64,000 nt of DNA from Mesorhizobium sp. M1B.F.Ca.ET.045.04.1.1 (GCF_003952465.1 NZ_CP034448.1:7231001-7295000); one strand, 5' to 3'; counted from the first letter of the stretch, positions 51,570 through 61,029 are shown. Numbers and translations are program-made. The notes: a model not told the origin generated them from the letters alone.

Positions 51570-52912
51570 ACGGCAACCCGGTCATCCTGATTGACGACGA
51601 CAGCGACCTGCTCAAGGCGACGCGGCAGACGCTGGAGCTCGCCGGCTTTGCTGTTTCAGCCTTTGCCTCGGCAAGCGAGGCACTTGCCGGCCTCGAGGCG
51701 AGCTTTGCCGGCGTCGTGGTGTCTGACATCCGCATGCCTGAGATGGACGGACTGCAGCTCTTCGACCGCGTGGTCGACCTTGATCCGGATATCCCCGTCA
51801 TCCTCGTCACCGGCCACGGCGATATCGCCATGGCGGTCAAGGCGATCAAGGACGGCGCCTACGACTTCATCACCAAGCCGTTCGCCGCCGACCGGCTGGC
51901 GCAAAGTGTATGGCGCGCGGCGGAGAAGCGCCGCCTGGTGATGGAGAACCGCGCCTTGCGCGAGGCGGCCGAGCAGGCGCAGGAGGGATTGCCGCTGATC
52001 GGCCAGACGCCGGCGATGGAGCGGCTGCGCCGCACGCTGAGGCAAATCGCGGACACCGATGTCGACGTGCTGGTGACCGGCGAGACCGGCTCCGGCAAGG
52101 AGGTGGTGGCGAGCCTGCTGCATCGCTGGAGCCGCCGCGCCAAGGGCAATTTCGTGGCGCTCAACTGCGGCACGCTGCCGGAGACGGTGATCGAGAGCGA
52201 ATTGTTCGGCCATGAGGCCGGCGCCTTCACCGGCGCGCAGAAGAAGCGCGTCGGCCGCATCGAGCATTCGAGCGGCGGCACGCTGTTCCTCGACGAGATC
52301 GAAAGCATGCCGGCCTCGACGCAGGTGCAGATGCTGCGCGTGCTGGAAATGCGCGAGGTGACGCCGCTCGGTACCAACGAGGTCCGGCCGGTCGACCTGC
52401 GCGTCGTCGCCGCCGCCAAGGTCGATCTCGGCGACGCGAGCCAGCGCGGCGCTTTCCGCGAGGACCTCTATTACCGGCTCAATGTGGTGACGCTCTCGAT
52501 CCCGCCGCTGCGCGAGCGCCGGGACGACGTGCCGCTGCTGTTCGGCTATTTCGCCGAGCGCGCCGCGGCCCGCTTCCATCGCACGGTGCCCGCGGCGCCG
52601 GCCGCCGTCCAGCGCCATCTGAGAGAACATGACTGGCCCGGCAATGTCCGCGAGCTCGCCCATTTCGCCGAGCGCTTCGTGCTCGGATTGGAGGAGATCG
52701 GCGGCAGCCCTTCCCCTCAGCCGGCCGATTCGGACGCCGCAATGCCGTTGCCGGAACGGCTGGAGCGCTATGAGGCCGAGATCATCCGCGAGACACTTGG
52801 TCGCAACGACGGCGATGTCCGGCGCACGATCGAGGCGCTCGGCATTCCGCGCAAGACCTTCTACGACAAGCTGCAGCGGCACGGCATCGTGCGCAGCGAT
52901 TTTTCCAGATAG
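51566..52912 (+). CDS. dctD: Sigma-54-dependent response regulator for dicarboxylate transport
   Basis: A 448-residue NtrC-type activator. The receiver domain (about 1-120) has the phospho-acceptor Asp in VVSDIRMPEMDG and the Lys in DFITKPFA. The AAA+ domain (about 145-385) has Walker A GETGSGKEVV, the GAFTGA loop that contacts sigma-54 (EAGAFTGAQ), and Walker B GTLFLDEIES. A Fis-type helix-turn-helix ends the protein (DVRRTIEALGIPRKTFYDKLQRHGI). It overlaps dctB by ATGA. It should bind the sites between dctB and dctA and activate the -24/-12 promoter. Confidence 0.95.
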   Translation: MNGNPVILIDDDSDLLKATRQTLELAGFAVSAFASASEALAGLEASFAGVVVSDIRMPEMDGLQLFDRVVDLDPDIPVILVTGHGDIAMAVKAIKDGAYDFITKPFAADRLAQSVWRAAEKRRLVMENRALREAAEQAQEGLPLIGQTPAMERLRRTLRQIADTDVDVLVTGETGSGKEVVASLLHRWSRRAKGNFVALNCGTLPETVIESELFGHEAGAFTGAQKKRVGRIEHSSGGTLFLDEIESMPASTQVQMLRVLEMREVTPLGTNEVRPVDLRVVAAAKVDLGDASQRGAFREDLYYRLNVVTLSIPPLRERRDDVPLLFGYFAERAAARFHRTVPAAPAAVQRHLREHDWPGNVRELAHFAERFVLGLEEIGGSPSPQPADSDAAMPLPERLERYEAEIIRETLGRNDGDVRRTIEALGIPRKTFYDKLQRHGIVRSDFSR

Positions 52913-53070
52913 ATCAAGCCGTGGAACCGCGCCACACCCTCAGCCGTTGAGCCCTGCCGGGAAACCGTGGCACGTCGGCACCAGGCAATGGGCGAATGCA
53001 GGGCTGCGTTGGCGATGCCCGGTTGCGCTCGGCGAGCGTTGATGGTTTGTTGCCGCCCAGCGGAGAACGA

Positions 53071-53526
53071 ATGATGCGCGAATCCCTCGGTCAAGACGAA
53101 TACGGCTCGGCCAGCCCCTTTGATCCGGACGATCTGCCCAATCTCAATGCGATGGGGCCGGCGATGGGCCGCGGCAGCGATTTCGAGAAATATGCCGTAG
53201 CCGTCATCATCGTGTTCGGCGCGCTGATTATCGGCGGCCTGATGGCTGCGTCCATGAACTGGGGCCATCGCAACGGCTTCCTGTTCGCGCTCGGCGGCGC
53301 CACGGCCGCCTGGATCTCGGGCAATGCGCTGCTGCTCGACCGGCCGCTCAGGCGCCGGTACAACCTCGGTCAAGCGCATATTCGAGCAAATCTTCCGGCG
53401 CGAGAATGTGTCGGCAGCCTTCATCGAGGGCGACGCCTTTCACCGCTACGACCGCGCGGCGATGAAGGCCAAGGTCGCCGAGCAGGAGAAGGCAGGCAAT
53501 CCAAACTTCACCCACTTTCATGCTGA
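53071..53526 (+). CDS. Small membrane protein whose 3' end runs into cbbP
   Basis: The first 95 or so residues are a plausible small membrane protein (FDPDDLPNLNAMGPAMGRG, then helices YAVAVIIVFGALIIGGLMAA and NGFLFALGGATAAWISGNAL). GGAGA stands before the ATG at 53071. After DRPLRRR (about 53355) the frame continues to 53526 but only as out-of-frame cbbP sequence (AHIRANLPARECV), with no family pattern. The original 3' end has been lost at a junction with cbbP. It is the only gene between dctD and the cbb operon, and its promoter now probably drives that operon. Confidence 0.6.
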   Translation: MMRESLGQDEYGSASPFDPDDLPNLNAMGPAMGRGSDFEKYAVAVIIVFGALIIGGLMAASMNWGHRNGFLFALGGATAAWISGNALLLDRPLRRRYNLGQAHIRANLPARECVGSLHRGRRLSPLRPRGDEGQGRRAGEGRQSKLHPLSC

Positions 53527-54181
53527 GGCGAACGAACTGGAGACGCTGCAGGAGATCTTCGAGGAGTACGGCAGAAGAGGCTCGGGAAGGACCCGGACCT
53601 ATGTCCATGACGACGAAGAGGCCAAGCTCTACGACTGCGCGCCGGGATGCTTCACGCCGTGGCGCGAATTCGAGCCGAGCGACCTGCTCTTTTATGAGGG
53701 CCTACATGGCTGCGCCGTTACCGAAAAGGTGGATCTGGCGCGCCATGCGGACCTGAAGATCGGGGTTGTTCCGGTGATCAACCTCGAATGGATCCAGAAG
53801 ATCCACCGCGACCGATCGACCCGCGGCTATTCCACGGAAGCGGTGATGGACGTGATCCTGCGCCGCATGCCGGATTATACGCGCTACATCGTGCCGCAGT
53901 TCTCGCTGACCAACATCAACTTTCAGCGGGTTCCGATCGTCGATACCTCGAACCCCTTCATCGCGCGCTGGATCCCCACGCCCGATGAATCGATGTTGGT
54001 GATCCGCTTCGCCAACCCGCGCGGCATCGATTTTCCGTACCTGCTGTCGATGATCCACAACAGCTTCATGAGCCGGGCGAACTCGATCGTCGTGCCCGGC
54101 AACAAGCTGGATCTCGCCATGCAGCTCATCCTGACGCCGCTCATCCTGCAGTTGATCGAGCGCAAGCGCCGGGCTTCGTGA
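53324..54181 (+). CDS. cbbP: Phosphoribulokinase with missing N-terminus
   Basis: Makes ribulose-1,5-bisphosphate from ribulose-5-phosphate and ATP. From SGAGTTSVKRIFEQIFRREN onward it matches the family, with IEGDAFHRYDRAAMKAKVAE, FTHFHAEAN, LLFYEGLHGC and the C-terminal AMQLILTPLILQLIERKRR. Normal class I enzymes start about MSxxxPIISVTGSSGAGTTS. Here the first residues are MRCCSTGRSGAGTTS from the coding region of an unrelated membrane protein. The first strand is lost, though the P-loop reads GRSGAGTTS and may still bind phosphate. 285 residues against the usual 290. Whether it is active is doubtful. Followed after 14 bases by cbbT. Confidence 0.85.
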   Translation: MRCCSTGRSGAGTTSVKRIFEQIFRRENVSAAFIEGDAFHRYDRAAMKAKVAEQEKAGNPNFTHFHAEANELETLQEIFEEYGRRGSGRTRTYVHDDEEAKLYDCAPGCFTPWREFEPSDLLFYEGLHGCAVTEKVDLARHADLKIGVVPVINLEWIQKIHRDRSTRGYSTEAVMDVILRRMPDYTRYIVPQFSLTNINFQRVPIVDTSNPFIARWIPTPDESMLVIRFANPRGIDFPYLLSMIHNSFMSRANSIVVPGNKLDLAMQLILTPLILQLIERKRRAS

Positions 54182-54195
54182 GGAAAGGCAAAGCC

Positions 54196-56211
54196 ATGAA
54201 CGACCACGCAACAATCACCGGCCAGACGCCCCTCGCCGGCAGCGAGCAGGAGATGGCCAGCGCGATCCGGGCGCTTGCCATGGACGCGGTCCAAAAGGCC
54301 AATTCCGGACACCCCGGCATGCCGATGGGCATGGCCGACGTCGCCACGGTGCTGTTCAACCGTTTCATCACTATCGATCCGTCGCGTCCCGACTGGCCGG
54401 ACCGCGACCGCTTCGTGCTATCTGCCGGCCATGGCTCGATGCTGCAATATGCGCTGCATCACCTGGTCGGCTACCCAGACATGCCGACCGGTGAGCTGCA
54501 GCGTTTCCGCCAGCTCGGCAGCCGCACCGCCGGCCATCCGGAATACGGCCACGCGCTCGGCATAGAAACCACGACGGGGCCGCTCGGACAGGGAATCGCC
54601 ACCGCCGTCGGCATGGCACTCGCGGAACGGATCCTGGCTGCGCGCTACGGCGCGGACCTCATCGACCACTACACCTATGTCATTGCGGGCGACGGGTGCC
54701 TCCAGGAAGGCATCAGTCACGAGGCGATCGACCTCGCCGGCCATCTCCGGCTGTCGAAACTGATCGTCCTATGGGATGACAACTGCATCTCCATCGACGG
54801 GCCGACCTCCCTCGCCACGTCGATGGACCAGCCGGCGCGCTTCGGCGCCGCCGGCTGGCATGTTAGCGCCGTCGATGGGCATGACGCGGAAGCCGTCGCG
54901 GCAGCGATCGAGCAGGCGCGGCGGTCGGACAAGCCCTCGCTGATCGCCTGCCGCACGGTGATCGGCAAGGGCGCTCCGAATCTTGGCGGATCGGAAAAGA
55001 CCCACGGTGCGCCGTTGGGGCTTGCCGAGATCGAGGCGACCCGCGCCAACATCGGCTGGACATATCCCCCATTCGAATTGCCCGACACCGTCATGAGCGC
55101 CTGGCGGGCCGTCGCCAGGCGGGGCGAAGCAGCACGGACGGCATGGGAGCGCCGTCATCAGAGCACGCCGCAACGCGAAGCATTCGACCGCGCCATTGCC
55201 GGCGAGGTGCCTGCGGAGGTATTCGAGGCGCTTGCGTCCTTCCGGTCCGAGCATTTCGAGAAGGCAACCGCTGTCGCCACTCGCAAGGCGTCAGAGATGG
55301 CGCTGTCGATCATCAACGCAGCAACCGACCTCACGATCGGCGGCTCCGCAGACCTCACCCACTCCAATCTCACGATCACCAGGGACATGGGCAAGATCGC
55401 GCCGGGCGCGTTTGCCGGGCGCTATATCCACTACGGCATTCGCGAGCACGGCATGGCGGCTGCTATGAACGGCATTGCCTTGCATGGCGGGTTCGTTCCC
55501 TATGGCGGCACCTTCCTCTGCTTCGCCGACTATGCGCGCGGCGCGATGCGTCTGTCGGCCCTGATGGGGCAGCGTGTCGTCTACGTCATGACGCACGATT
55601 CGATCGGGCTCGGCGAGGACGGTCCGACGCACCAGCCGATCGAACATCTGGCGATGCTGCGCGCAACACCGAACCTCAATGTCTTCCGTCCAGCCGACAT
55701 CATCGAAACCGCCGAATGCTGGGAGCTGGCGCTCAAAGCCAAAGACCGGCCGAGCGTGCTGGTCCTGTCGCGCCAAAACCTGCCCATGCTGCGCACGATA
55801 GCTCCCGGGGCCAACCGCTCGGCCCGGGGCGCCTATCTCATGCGGGAGGCCATGGGCCGGCGTGACGTCACGCTGGTTGCCACCGGCTCCGAGGTCGAGA
55901 TCGCACGTGCCGCGGCCGACCTGCTGCATGAGCGTCACAATATCCGCGCAGCGCTTGTGTCCATGCCCTGCTGGGAACTGTTCGAGGAACAGGACAGCGC
56001 CTATCGCGCCGAAGTCCTTGGCAAGGCACCGCGCATCGCAGTCGAGGCAGCGGCCCGGATGGGCTGGGACCGTTGGATCGGCGAACGGGGCGACTTTGTC
56101 GGCATGACCGGCTTCGGCGCAAGCGCGCCGGCGAGCGACCTCTACAAGCATTTCGGAATTACGGCCGAGGCGATCGCCGAAGTCGCCCTCGCGATCACGC
56201 AGAAGGATTGA
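54196..56211 (+). CDS. cbbT: Transketolase
   Basis: A 671-residue thiamine-diphosphate enzyme that moves two-carbon units among Calvin-cycle sugars. NSGHPGMPMGMADVATVLF near residue 31 binds substrate, and the diphosphate motif is GDGCLQEGISHEAIDLAGHLRLSKLIVLWDDN (about 157-188). The second domain has the DSIGLGEDGPTHQPIEHLAMLRATPN (about 470) region with the catalytic acid. ATG at 54196 has GGAAAGG about 8 bases upstream; a GTG at 54178 overlaps the cbbP stop and is less likely. Followed after 4 bases by the TTG of cbbG. Confidence 0.93.
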   Translation: MNDHATITGQTPLAGSEQEMASAIRALAMDAVQKANSGHPGMPMGMADVATVLFNRFITIDPSRPDWPDRDRFVLSAGHGSMLQYALHHLVGYPDMPTGELQRFRQLGSRTAGHPEYGHALGIETTTGPLGQGIATAVGMALAERILAARYGADLIDHYTYVIAGDGCLQEGISHEAIDLAGHLRLSKLIVLWDDNCISIDGPTSLATSMDQPARFGAAGWHVSAVDGHDAEAVAAAIEQARRSDKPSLIACRTVIGKGAPNLGGSEKTHGAPLGLAEIEATRANIGWTYPPFELPDTVMSAWRAVARRGEAARTAWERRHQSTPQREAFDRAIAGEVPAEVFEALASFRSEHFEKATAVATRKASEMALSIINAATDLTIGGSADLTHSNLTITRDMGKIAPGAFAGRYIHYGIREHGMAAAMNGIALHGGFVPYGGTFLCFADYARGAMRLSALMGQRVVYVMTHDSIGLGEDGPTHQPIEHLAMLRATPNLNVFRPADIIETAECWELALKAKDRPSVLVLSRQNLPMLRTIAPGANRSARGAYLMREAMGRRDVTLVATGSEVEIARAAADLLHERHNIRAALVSMPCWELFEEQDSAYRAEVLGKAPRIAVEAAARMGWDRWIGERGDFVGMTGFGASAPASDLYKHFGITAEAIAEVALAITQKD

Positions 56212-56215
56212 GACA

Positions 56216-57226
56216 TTGCCGGTACGAGTTGCAATCAACGGGTTCGGGCGGATCGGGCGCAACATCCTGCGAGCGATCCTGGAATCCGGCAGGACCGATG
56301 TCGAGGTCGTTGCCATCAACGACCTCGGCCCCGTCGAGACCAACGCGCATCTGCTGCGCTACGACAGCGTCCACGGGCGCTTTGCGGGTCGGATAGCGAT
56401 AGACGGCGACACGATACAGATCGACGGGCGGGCACCGATGCGGGTCACCGCCTTCCGTGACCCGGCGCAGCTTCCTCATGCCGAACTGGGCGTTGACATA
56501 GCGCTCGAATGCACCGGCATCTTCACAACGCGGGACAAGGCCGCTAGCCATCTGGCCGCCGGTGCAAGAAAGGTGCTGGTGTCGGCTCCCGCTAATGGCG
56601 CCGACCTGACCGTGGTCTACGGGGTCAATCACGACAGGATCGCGGCGGACCACGTCGTCTTGTCCAACGCGTCCTGCACCACCAATTGCCTCGCCCCGGC
56701 AGCCAAGGTGCTGCATGAAGCCATCGGCATCGAGCGCGGCTTCATGACGACCATCCATTCCTACACCGGCGACCAGCCGACGCTCGACACCACGCACAAG
56801 GATCTTTACCGCGCCCGCGCGGCAGCCCTGTCGCAGATCCCGACATCGACGGGGGCCGCCAAGGCGGTCGGGCTGGTGCTGCCCGAACTGAAGGGCAAAC
56901 TGGATGGTGTCGCCATCCGCGTGCCTACACCCAACGTCTCGGCGGTGGACTTCAAATTCGTGCCGTTGCGCCCGACGAGCGTGGAGGAAGTCAACGCGGC
57001 GATTGTCGCGGCCGCGCGCGGACCGATGGCCGGCATCCTCTCCATCGTGGACCAGCCGCTGGTCTCGTCCGACTTCAACCACGACCCCGCCTCTTCCTCC
57101 TTCGCTCTCGACCAGACTAAGGTCATCGATGGACAACTGGTGCGGGTCATGTCCTGGTACGACAACGAATGGGGCTTCTCCAACCGCATGGCGGACACGG
57201 CCGCCGCGATCGGCGGCGCGCTGTGA
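56216..57226 (+). CDS. cbbG: Glyceraldehyde-3-phosphate dehydrogenase (TTG start)
   Basis: A 336-residue dehydrogenase that reduces 1,3-bisphosphoglycerate in the Calvin cycle. The Rossmann loop AINGFGRIGRNILRA opens it, the active-site Cys lies in SNASCTTNCLAP (about 150), and SYTGDQPTLD and the C-terminal SWYDNEWGFSNRM complete the pattern. The start is TTG at 56216, four bases after cbbT; no better ATG is upstream. The stop overlaps the cbbK start as GTGA. Being inside the cbb operon, it is the photosynthesis-type copy, not the general glycolytic one. Confidence 0.92.
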   Translation: MPVRVAINGFGRIGRNILRAILESGRTDVEVVAINDLGPVETNAHLLRYDSVHGRFAGRIAIDGDTIQIDGRAPMRVTAFRDPAQLPHAELGVDIALECTGIFTTRDKAASHLAAGARKVLVSAPANGADLTVVYGVNHDRIAADHVVLSNASCTTNCLAPAAKVLHEAIGIERGFMTTIHSYTGDQPTLDTTHKDLYRARAAALSQIPTSTGAAKAVGLVLPELKGKLDGVAIRVPTPNVSAVDFKFVPLRPTSVEEVNAAIVAAARGPMAGILSIVDQPLVSSDFNHDPASSSFALDQTKVIDGQLVRVMSWYDNEWGFSNRMADTAAAIGGAL

Positions 57227-58440
57227 ACGGCCTCGGCGATATCCGTTCCGTCGACGTCGCCGGCCGGCGCGTTCTGGTCCGGGCGGACCTCAACGTCCCG
57301 CTGCGCAACGGCACGGTTGCGGACACGACACGCATCGACCGCTTCGCGCCGACCGTGACCGATCTGGTGGCGCGCGGCGCCAGGGTCGTCCTCATGACGC
57401 ATCTCGGGCGCCCCGCTGGAGAAGCAAACCCGGTCTATTCGGCCAGGCCGGTCGCCGATCGGCTGGCGCGCGCCAGCGGATATCCCGTGACCTTTGTGCC
57501 GGATTGCGTAGGCACGGTCGCTGAGCACGCGGCATCGCATCACGAGGCGGGCACCATCCAGCTCCTGGAGAACCTACGCTTCCACAAAGCCGAAGAGGAA
57601 AACAGCCGGTCCTTTGCGCTCCGCCTGTCGGTCAACGGCGACATCTATGTCAACGACGCGTTCTCCTGCGCCCACCGCGCGCATGCTTCCACTCATGCCA
57701 TCGTCCGATTGATGCCGGCCTATGCCGGACCTTCTCTGCTGGCCGAAGTGGCGGCACTCGAAACGGTGCTGGAGAACCCCGTGCGCCCCGTGGCCGCGCT
57801 GGTCGGCGGCGCCAAGGTGTCGTCGAAGATCGCCATCCTGGAGCAGCTTGTCACGCGGATGGATCACCTCATCATCGGCGGGGGCATGGCCAACACCTTC
57901 CTTGCCGCGAAGCGGCTCGACGTGGGCCGGTCGTTGCATGAGCGGGACTGTATCGGAATCGCCCGGACAATCATGGCCAAGGCCGCGGAAAGCGGATGCC
58001 GGATCCTGCTGCCCGACGACGTGGTCGTGGCGCATGACCTGAATGAGACGGCCACTCCCCTCGAAGTCCCTGTCAACGCAATCCCCGCCGACAGGATGGC
58101 ACTCGACGTGGGCAGTGCCACCGTCATGCGCATAGGCCGCGTGCTGGAAGAATGCAGGACCCTGCTGTGGAACGGCCCGCTCGGCGCTTTCGAGATCGAT
58201 CCGTTCGGCAGGGGCACATTTGCGGTGGCGCGCTACGCCGCCGAACTCGTCCAGGTTGGCCGGCTCACCGCCATCGCCGGAGGCGGCGACACCGCCGCGG
58301 CGCTGTCCGCGGCCAGGGTTGCCGATCGCATCACCTATCTCTCGACCGCCGGCGGCGCCTTTCTCGAATGGCTCGAAGGACGCAGCCTTCCCGGCATCGA
58401 GGCGCTGCGCAACAAGGTTCCCAACATGGAGATCGCCTGA
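57223..58440 (+). CDS. cbbK: Phosphoglycerate kinase (GTG start)
   Basis: A 405-residue kinase that converts 3-phosphoglycerate to 1,3-bisphosphoglycerate. RRVLVRADLNVPLRNGTVAD (about 15-34) is the N-terminal signature, with THLGRPAG, SCAHRAHAST, VGGAKVSSKIAILEQLV (about 190) and the ATP-site loop GPLGAFEIDPFGRGT (about 325). The C-terminal GGGDTAAAL is the nucleotide-binding glycine motif. GTG at 57223 overlaps the TGA of cbbG; a frame open earlier inside cbbG is not phosphoglycerate-kinase-like. Followed by cbbA one base later. Confidence 0.92.
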   Translation: MNGLGDIRSVDVAGRRVLVRADLNVPLRNGTVADTTRIDRFAPTVTDLVARGARVVLMTHLGRPAGEANPVYSARPVADRLARASGYPVTFVPDCVGTVAEHAASHHEAGTIQLLENLRFHKAEEENSRSFALRLSVNGDIYVNDAFSCAHRAHASTHAIVRLMPAYAGPSLLAEVAALETVLENPVRPVAALVGGAKVSSKIAILEQLVTRMDHLIIGGGMANTFLAAKRLDVGRSLHERDCIGIARTIMAKAAESGCRILLPDDVVVAHDLNETATPLEVPVNAIPADRMALDVGSATVMRIGRVLEECRTLLWNGPLGAFEIDPFGRGTFAVARYAAELVQVGRLTAIAGGGDTAAALSAARVADRITYLSTAGGAFLEWLEGRSLPGIEALRNKVPNMEIA

Positions 58441-58441
58441 T

Positions 58442-59521
58442 ATGGCCAAGATAACGCTTCGCCAACTGCTCGACCATGCCGCCGAGCACGGTTACGGCGT
58501 ACCGGCATTCAACATCAACAACATGGAACAGGGCCTGGCCATCATGGAGGCGGCCAGGACCTGTGACGCGCCGGTGATCATCCAGGCCTCGCGCGGCGCC
58601 CGCTCCTATGCCAACGACATTATGCTCTCCAGGATGATGGAGGCGTTGACCGAGATCCATCCAAACATTCCGCTGTGCATCCACCAGGATCACGGCAACA
58701 GCGAAGCCACATGCCTTTCAGCGATCCGCCATGGCTTCACCTCGGTGATGATGGACGGGTCGTTGCTGGCGGACGCCAAGACCCCTGCGAGCTACGACTA
58801 CAACGTCGCCATCACCGAACGCGTCGCGTGCATGGCGCATTGGGTCGGCGCTTCCGTCGAAGGCGAGCTCGGCGTGCTCGGCTCGCTCGAAACCGGCCAG
58901 GGCGAGGCCGAGGACGGTCACGGCGCCGAAGGCTCCCTCTCCCATGACCAGCTATTGACCGATCCCGATCAGGCGGTCGACTTCGTGACCGCCACCCGCG
59001 TCGATGCGCTGGCGATCGCCTGCGGCACTTCCCATGGCGCCTATAAGTTCACGCGCAAGCCGGACGGCGGCATCCTGGCCATGCAGGTGATCGAGGCGAT
59101 CCACGCGAAGCTGCCGAACACGCATCTGGTCATGCACGGTTCGTCCTCCGTGCCGCAGGAACTGCAGGACATCATCAACAAATATGGCGGTGAGATGCCC
59201 CAAACCTTCGGCGTCCCGGTCGAGGAGATCGAGCGCGGCATCCGCCACGGCGTGCGCAAGGTCAACATCGACACCGATTGCCGCATGGCGATGGCGGGCC
59301 AGTTCCGCAAGGTCGCCCAGACGAGCCGCTCGGAGTTCGATCCGCGCAAATTCCTGAAGCCGGCCATGGATGCGATGCGTGACCTTTGCCGCGACCGTTT
59401 CGAACGCTTCGGCACCGCGGGCAACGCCTCGAAGATCAAGGTCATCGCCATGGACGAGATGGCCAAACGTTACGCCGCGGGAAAGCTCGATCCGCAAATC
59501 GCAACCGCGAAAGCCGCCTGA
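58442..59521 (+). CDS. cbbA: Class II fructose-bisphosphate aldolase
   Basis: A 359-residue zinc-dependent aldolase of the Calvin-cycle type; it condenses triose phosphates to fructose- or sedoheptulose-bisphosphate. VPAFNINNMEQ near the start, LCIHQDHGNSEATCLSAI (about 80) with the zinc-binding His and catalytic Asp, EGELGVLGSLETGQGEAEDG (about 140), and LVMHGSSSVPQELQDIINKYG (about 230) with the last zinc His region are all visible. It begins directly after cbbK and is followed by cbbL after 36 bases. Position and length match CbbA of other alphaproteobacteria. Confidence 0.94.
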   Translation: MAKITLRQLLDHAAEHGYGVPAFNINNMEQGLAIMEAARTCDAPVIIQASRGARSYANDIMLSRMMEALTEIHPNIPLCIHQDHGNSEATCLSAIRHGFTSVMMDGSLLADAKTPASYDYNVAITERVACMAHWVGASVEGELGVLGSLETGQGEAEDGHGAEGSLSHDQLLTDPDQAVDFVTATRVDALAIACGTSHGAYKFTRKPDGGILAMQVIEAIHAKLPNTHLVMHGSSSVPQELQDIINKYGGEMPQTFGVPVEEIERGIRHGVRKVNIDTDCRMAMAGQFRKVAQTSRSEFDPRKFLKPAMDAMRDLCRDRFERFGTAGNASKIKVIAMDEMAKRYAAGKLDPQIATAKAA

Positions 59522-59557
59522 GCGGCGGTCCACCAACAAAGGAAAAGGACCAGCCTC

Positions 59558-61018
59558 ATGCCCAACAAATCCGAAACCGTGACCGGCAAGGACCGCTACA
59601 GATCCGGTGTCATGGAATACAAGAAGATGGGGTACTGGGAGCCCGACTACGAGCCGAAGGATACCGACATAATCTCGGTGTTCAGGATCACGCCGCAGGA
59701 CGGCGTCGATCCGATCGAGGCCGCCGCGGCAGTCGCCGGCGAATCCTCGACCGCGACCTGGACGGTGGTCTGGACCGACCGGCTGACGGCGACAGAAAAA
59801 TACCGCGCCAAGGCCTATCGGGTTGACCCGGTGCCGAACGCACCCGGACAGTATTTCGCCTACATCGCCTATGACCTCGACCTGTTCGAGCCGGGTTCGA
59901 TCGCCAATCTCTCGGCGTCGATCATCGGCAACGTCTTCGGCTTCAAGCCGTTGAAGGCATTGCGGCTGGAAGACATGCGTTTTCCTGTCGCCTATGTGAA
60001 GACCTTCCAGGGTCCGGCGACCGGCATCGTCGTCGAGCGCGAGCGCCTCGACAAGTTCGGCCGCCCGCTGCTCGGCGCCACCGTCAAGCCGAAGCTCGGC
60101 CTTTCCGGTCGCAATTACGGCCGTGTCGTCTATGAGGCGCTGAAGGGCGGGCTCGATTTCACCAAGGACGACGAAAACATCAACTCGCAGCCCTTCATGC
60201 ATTGGCGCGAGCGTTTTCTCTACTGCATGGAGGCGGTCAACAAGGCGCAGGCCGAGACGGGCGAGATCAAGGGGACCTATCTCAACGTCACCGCGGCCAC
60301 CATGGAGGACATGTACGAGCGCGCCGACTTCGCCAAGGAACTCGGCTCCAACATCGTCATGATTGACCTCGTGATCGGCTACACGGCAATCCAGTCGATG
60401 GCGAAATGGGCGCGCAGAAACGACATGATCCTGCACCTCCATCGCGCCGGCCATTCGACCTACACGCGGCAGAAGTCGCACGGCGTCTCCTTCCGCGTGA
60501 TCGCCAAATGGATGCGGCTTGCCGGCGTCGACCACATCCATGCCGGCACGGTGGTCGGCAAGCTGGAAGGCGATCCGGCAACGACCAGGGGCTACTACGA
60601 CATTTGCCGCGAAGACTATAACCCGATGCGGTTGGAGAACGGCATCTTCTTCGACCAGCACTGGGCCTCGCTCAACAAGCTGATGCCGGTGGCGTCAGGC
60701 GGCATCCATGCCGGGCAGATGCACCAGCTCATCGACCTGCTCGGCGAGGATGTGGTGCTGCAGTTCGGCGGAGGCACCATCGGCCATCCCATGGGCATCG
60801 CGGCCGGCGCGACCGCCAATCGCGTCGCGCTCGAATGCATGATCCTCGCCCGCAACGAGGGCCGCGACTACGTGCGCGAAGGTCCGCAGATCCTGGAGAA
60901 CGCAGCCAGGAACTGTCTGCCGCTGAAACAGGCGCTCGAGACCTGGAAGGATGTGACCTTCAACTATGCATCGACTGACACGCCGGACTTCGTTCCGGTG
61001 GCAACGGCGGCCGAATAA
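59558..61018 (+). CDS. cbbL: Rubisco large subunit (red-type form I)
   Basis: A 486-residue catalytic subunit fixing CO2 onto ribulose-1,5-bisphosphate. GATVKPKLGLSGRNYGRVVYE (about 172-190) has the catalytic Lys, GGLDFTKDDENINSQPFMHW (about 195-215) has the carbamylated Lys and the metal-binding DDE, and GTVVGKLEGD (about 330) is loop 6 with the CO2-orienting Lys. Length and sequence flavour are of the red-like form IC/ID group, as the partner cbbX requires. All key residues are present, so the subunit itself looks functional. Confidence 0.96.
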   Translation: MPNKSETVTGKDRYRSGVMEYKKMGYWEPDYEPKDTDIISVFRITPQDGVDPIEAAAAVAGESSTATWTVVWTDRLTATEKYRAKAYRVDPVPNAPGQYFAYIAYDLDLFEPGSIANLSASIIGNVFGFKPLKALRLEDMRFPVAYVKTFQGPATGIVVERERLDKFGRPLLGATVKPKLGLSGRNYGRVVYEALKGGLDFTKDDENINSQPFMHWRERFLYCMEAVNKAQAETGEIKGTYLNVTAATMEDMYERADFAKELGSNIVMIDLVIGYTAIQSMAKWARRNDMILHLHRAGHSTYTRQKSHGVSFRVIAKWMRLAGVDHIHAGTVVGKLEGDPATTRGYYDICREDYNPMRLENGIFFDQHWASLNKLMPVASGGIHAGQMHQLIDLLGEDVVLQFGGGTIGHPMGIAAGATANRVALECMILARNEGRDYVREGPQILENAARNCLPLKQALETWKDVTFNYASTDTPDFVPVATAAE

Positions 61019-61029
61019 GGAGACAGACA

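Noticed and set aside
52996..53070. Upstream start for the small membrane protein
   Set aside because: The frame is open from 52996, but the GGAGA site and hydrophilic N-terminus support the ATG at 53071.
58952..60661. Long open frame (569 codons) on the minus strand
   Set aside because: It is antisense to cbbA and cbbL, which are certain; its translation is His/Arg/Asp-rich without any motif.
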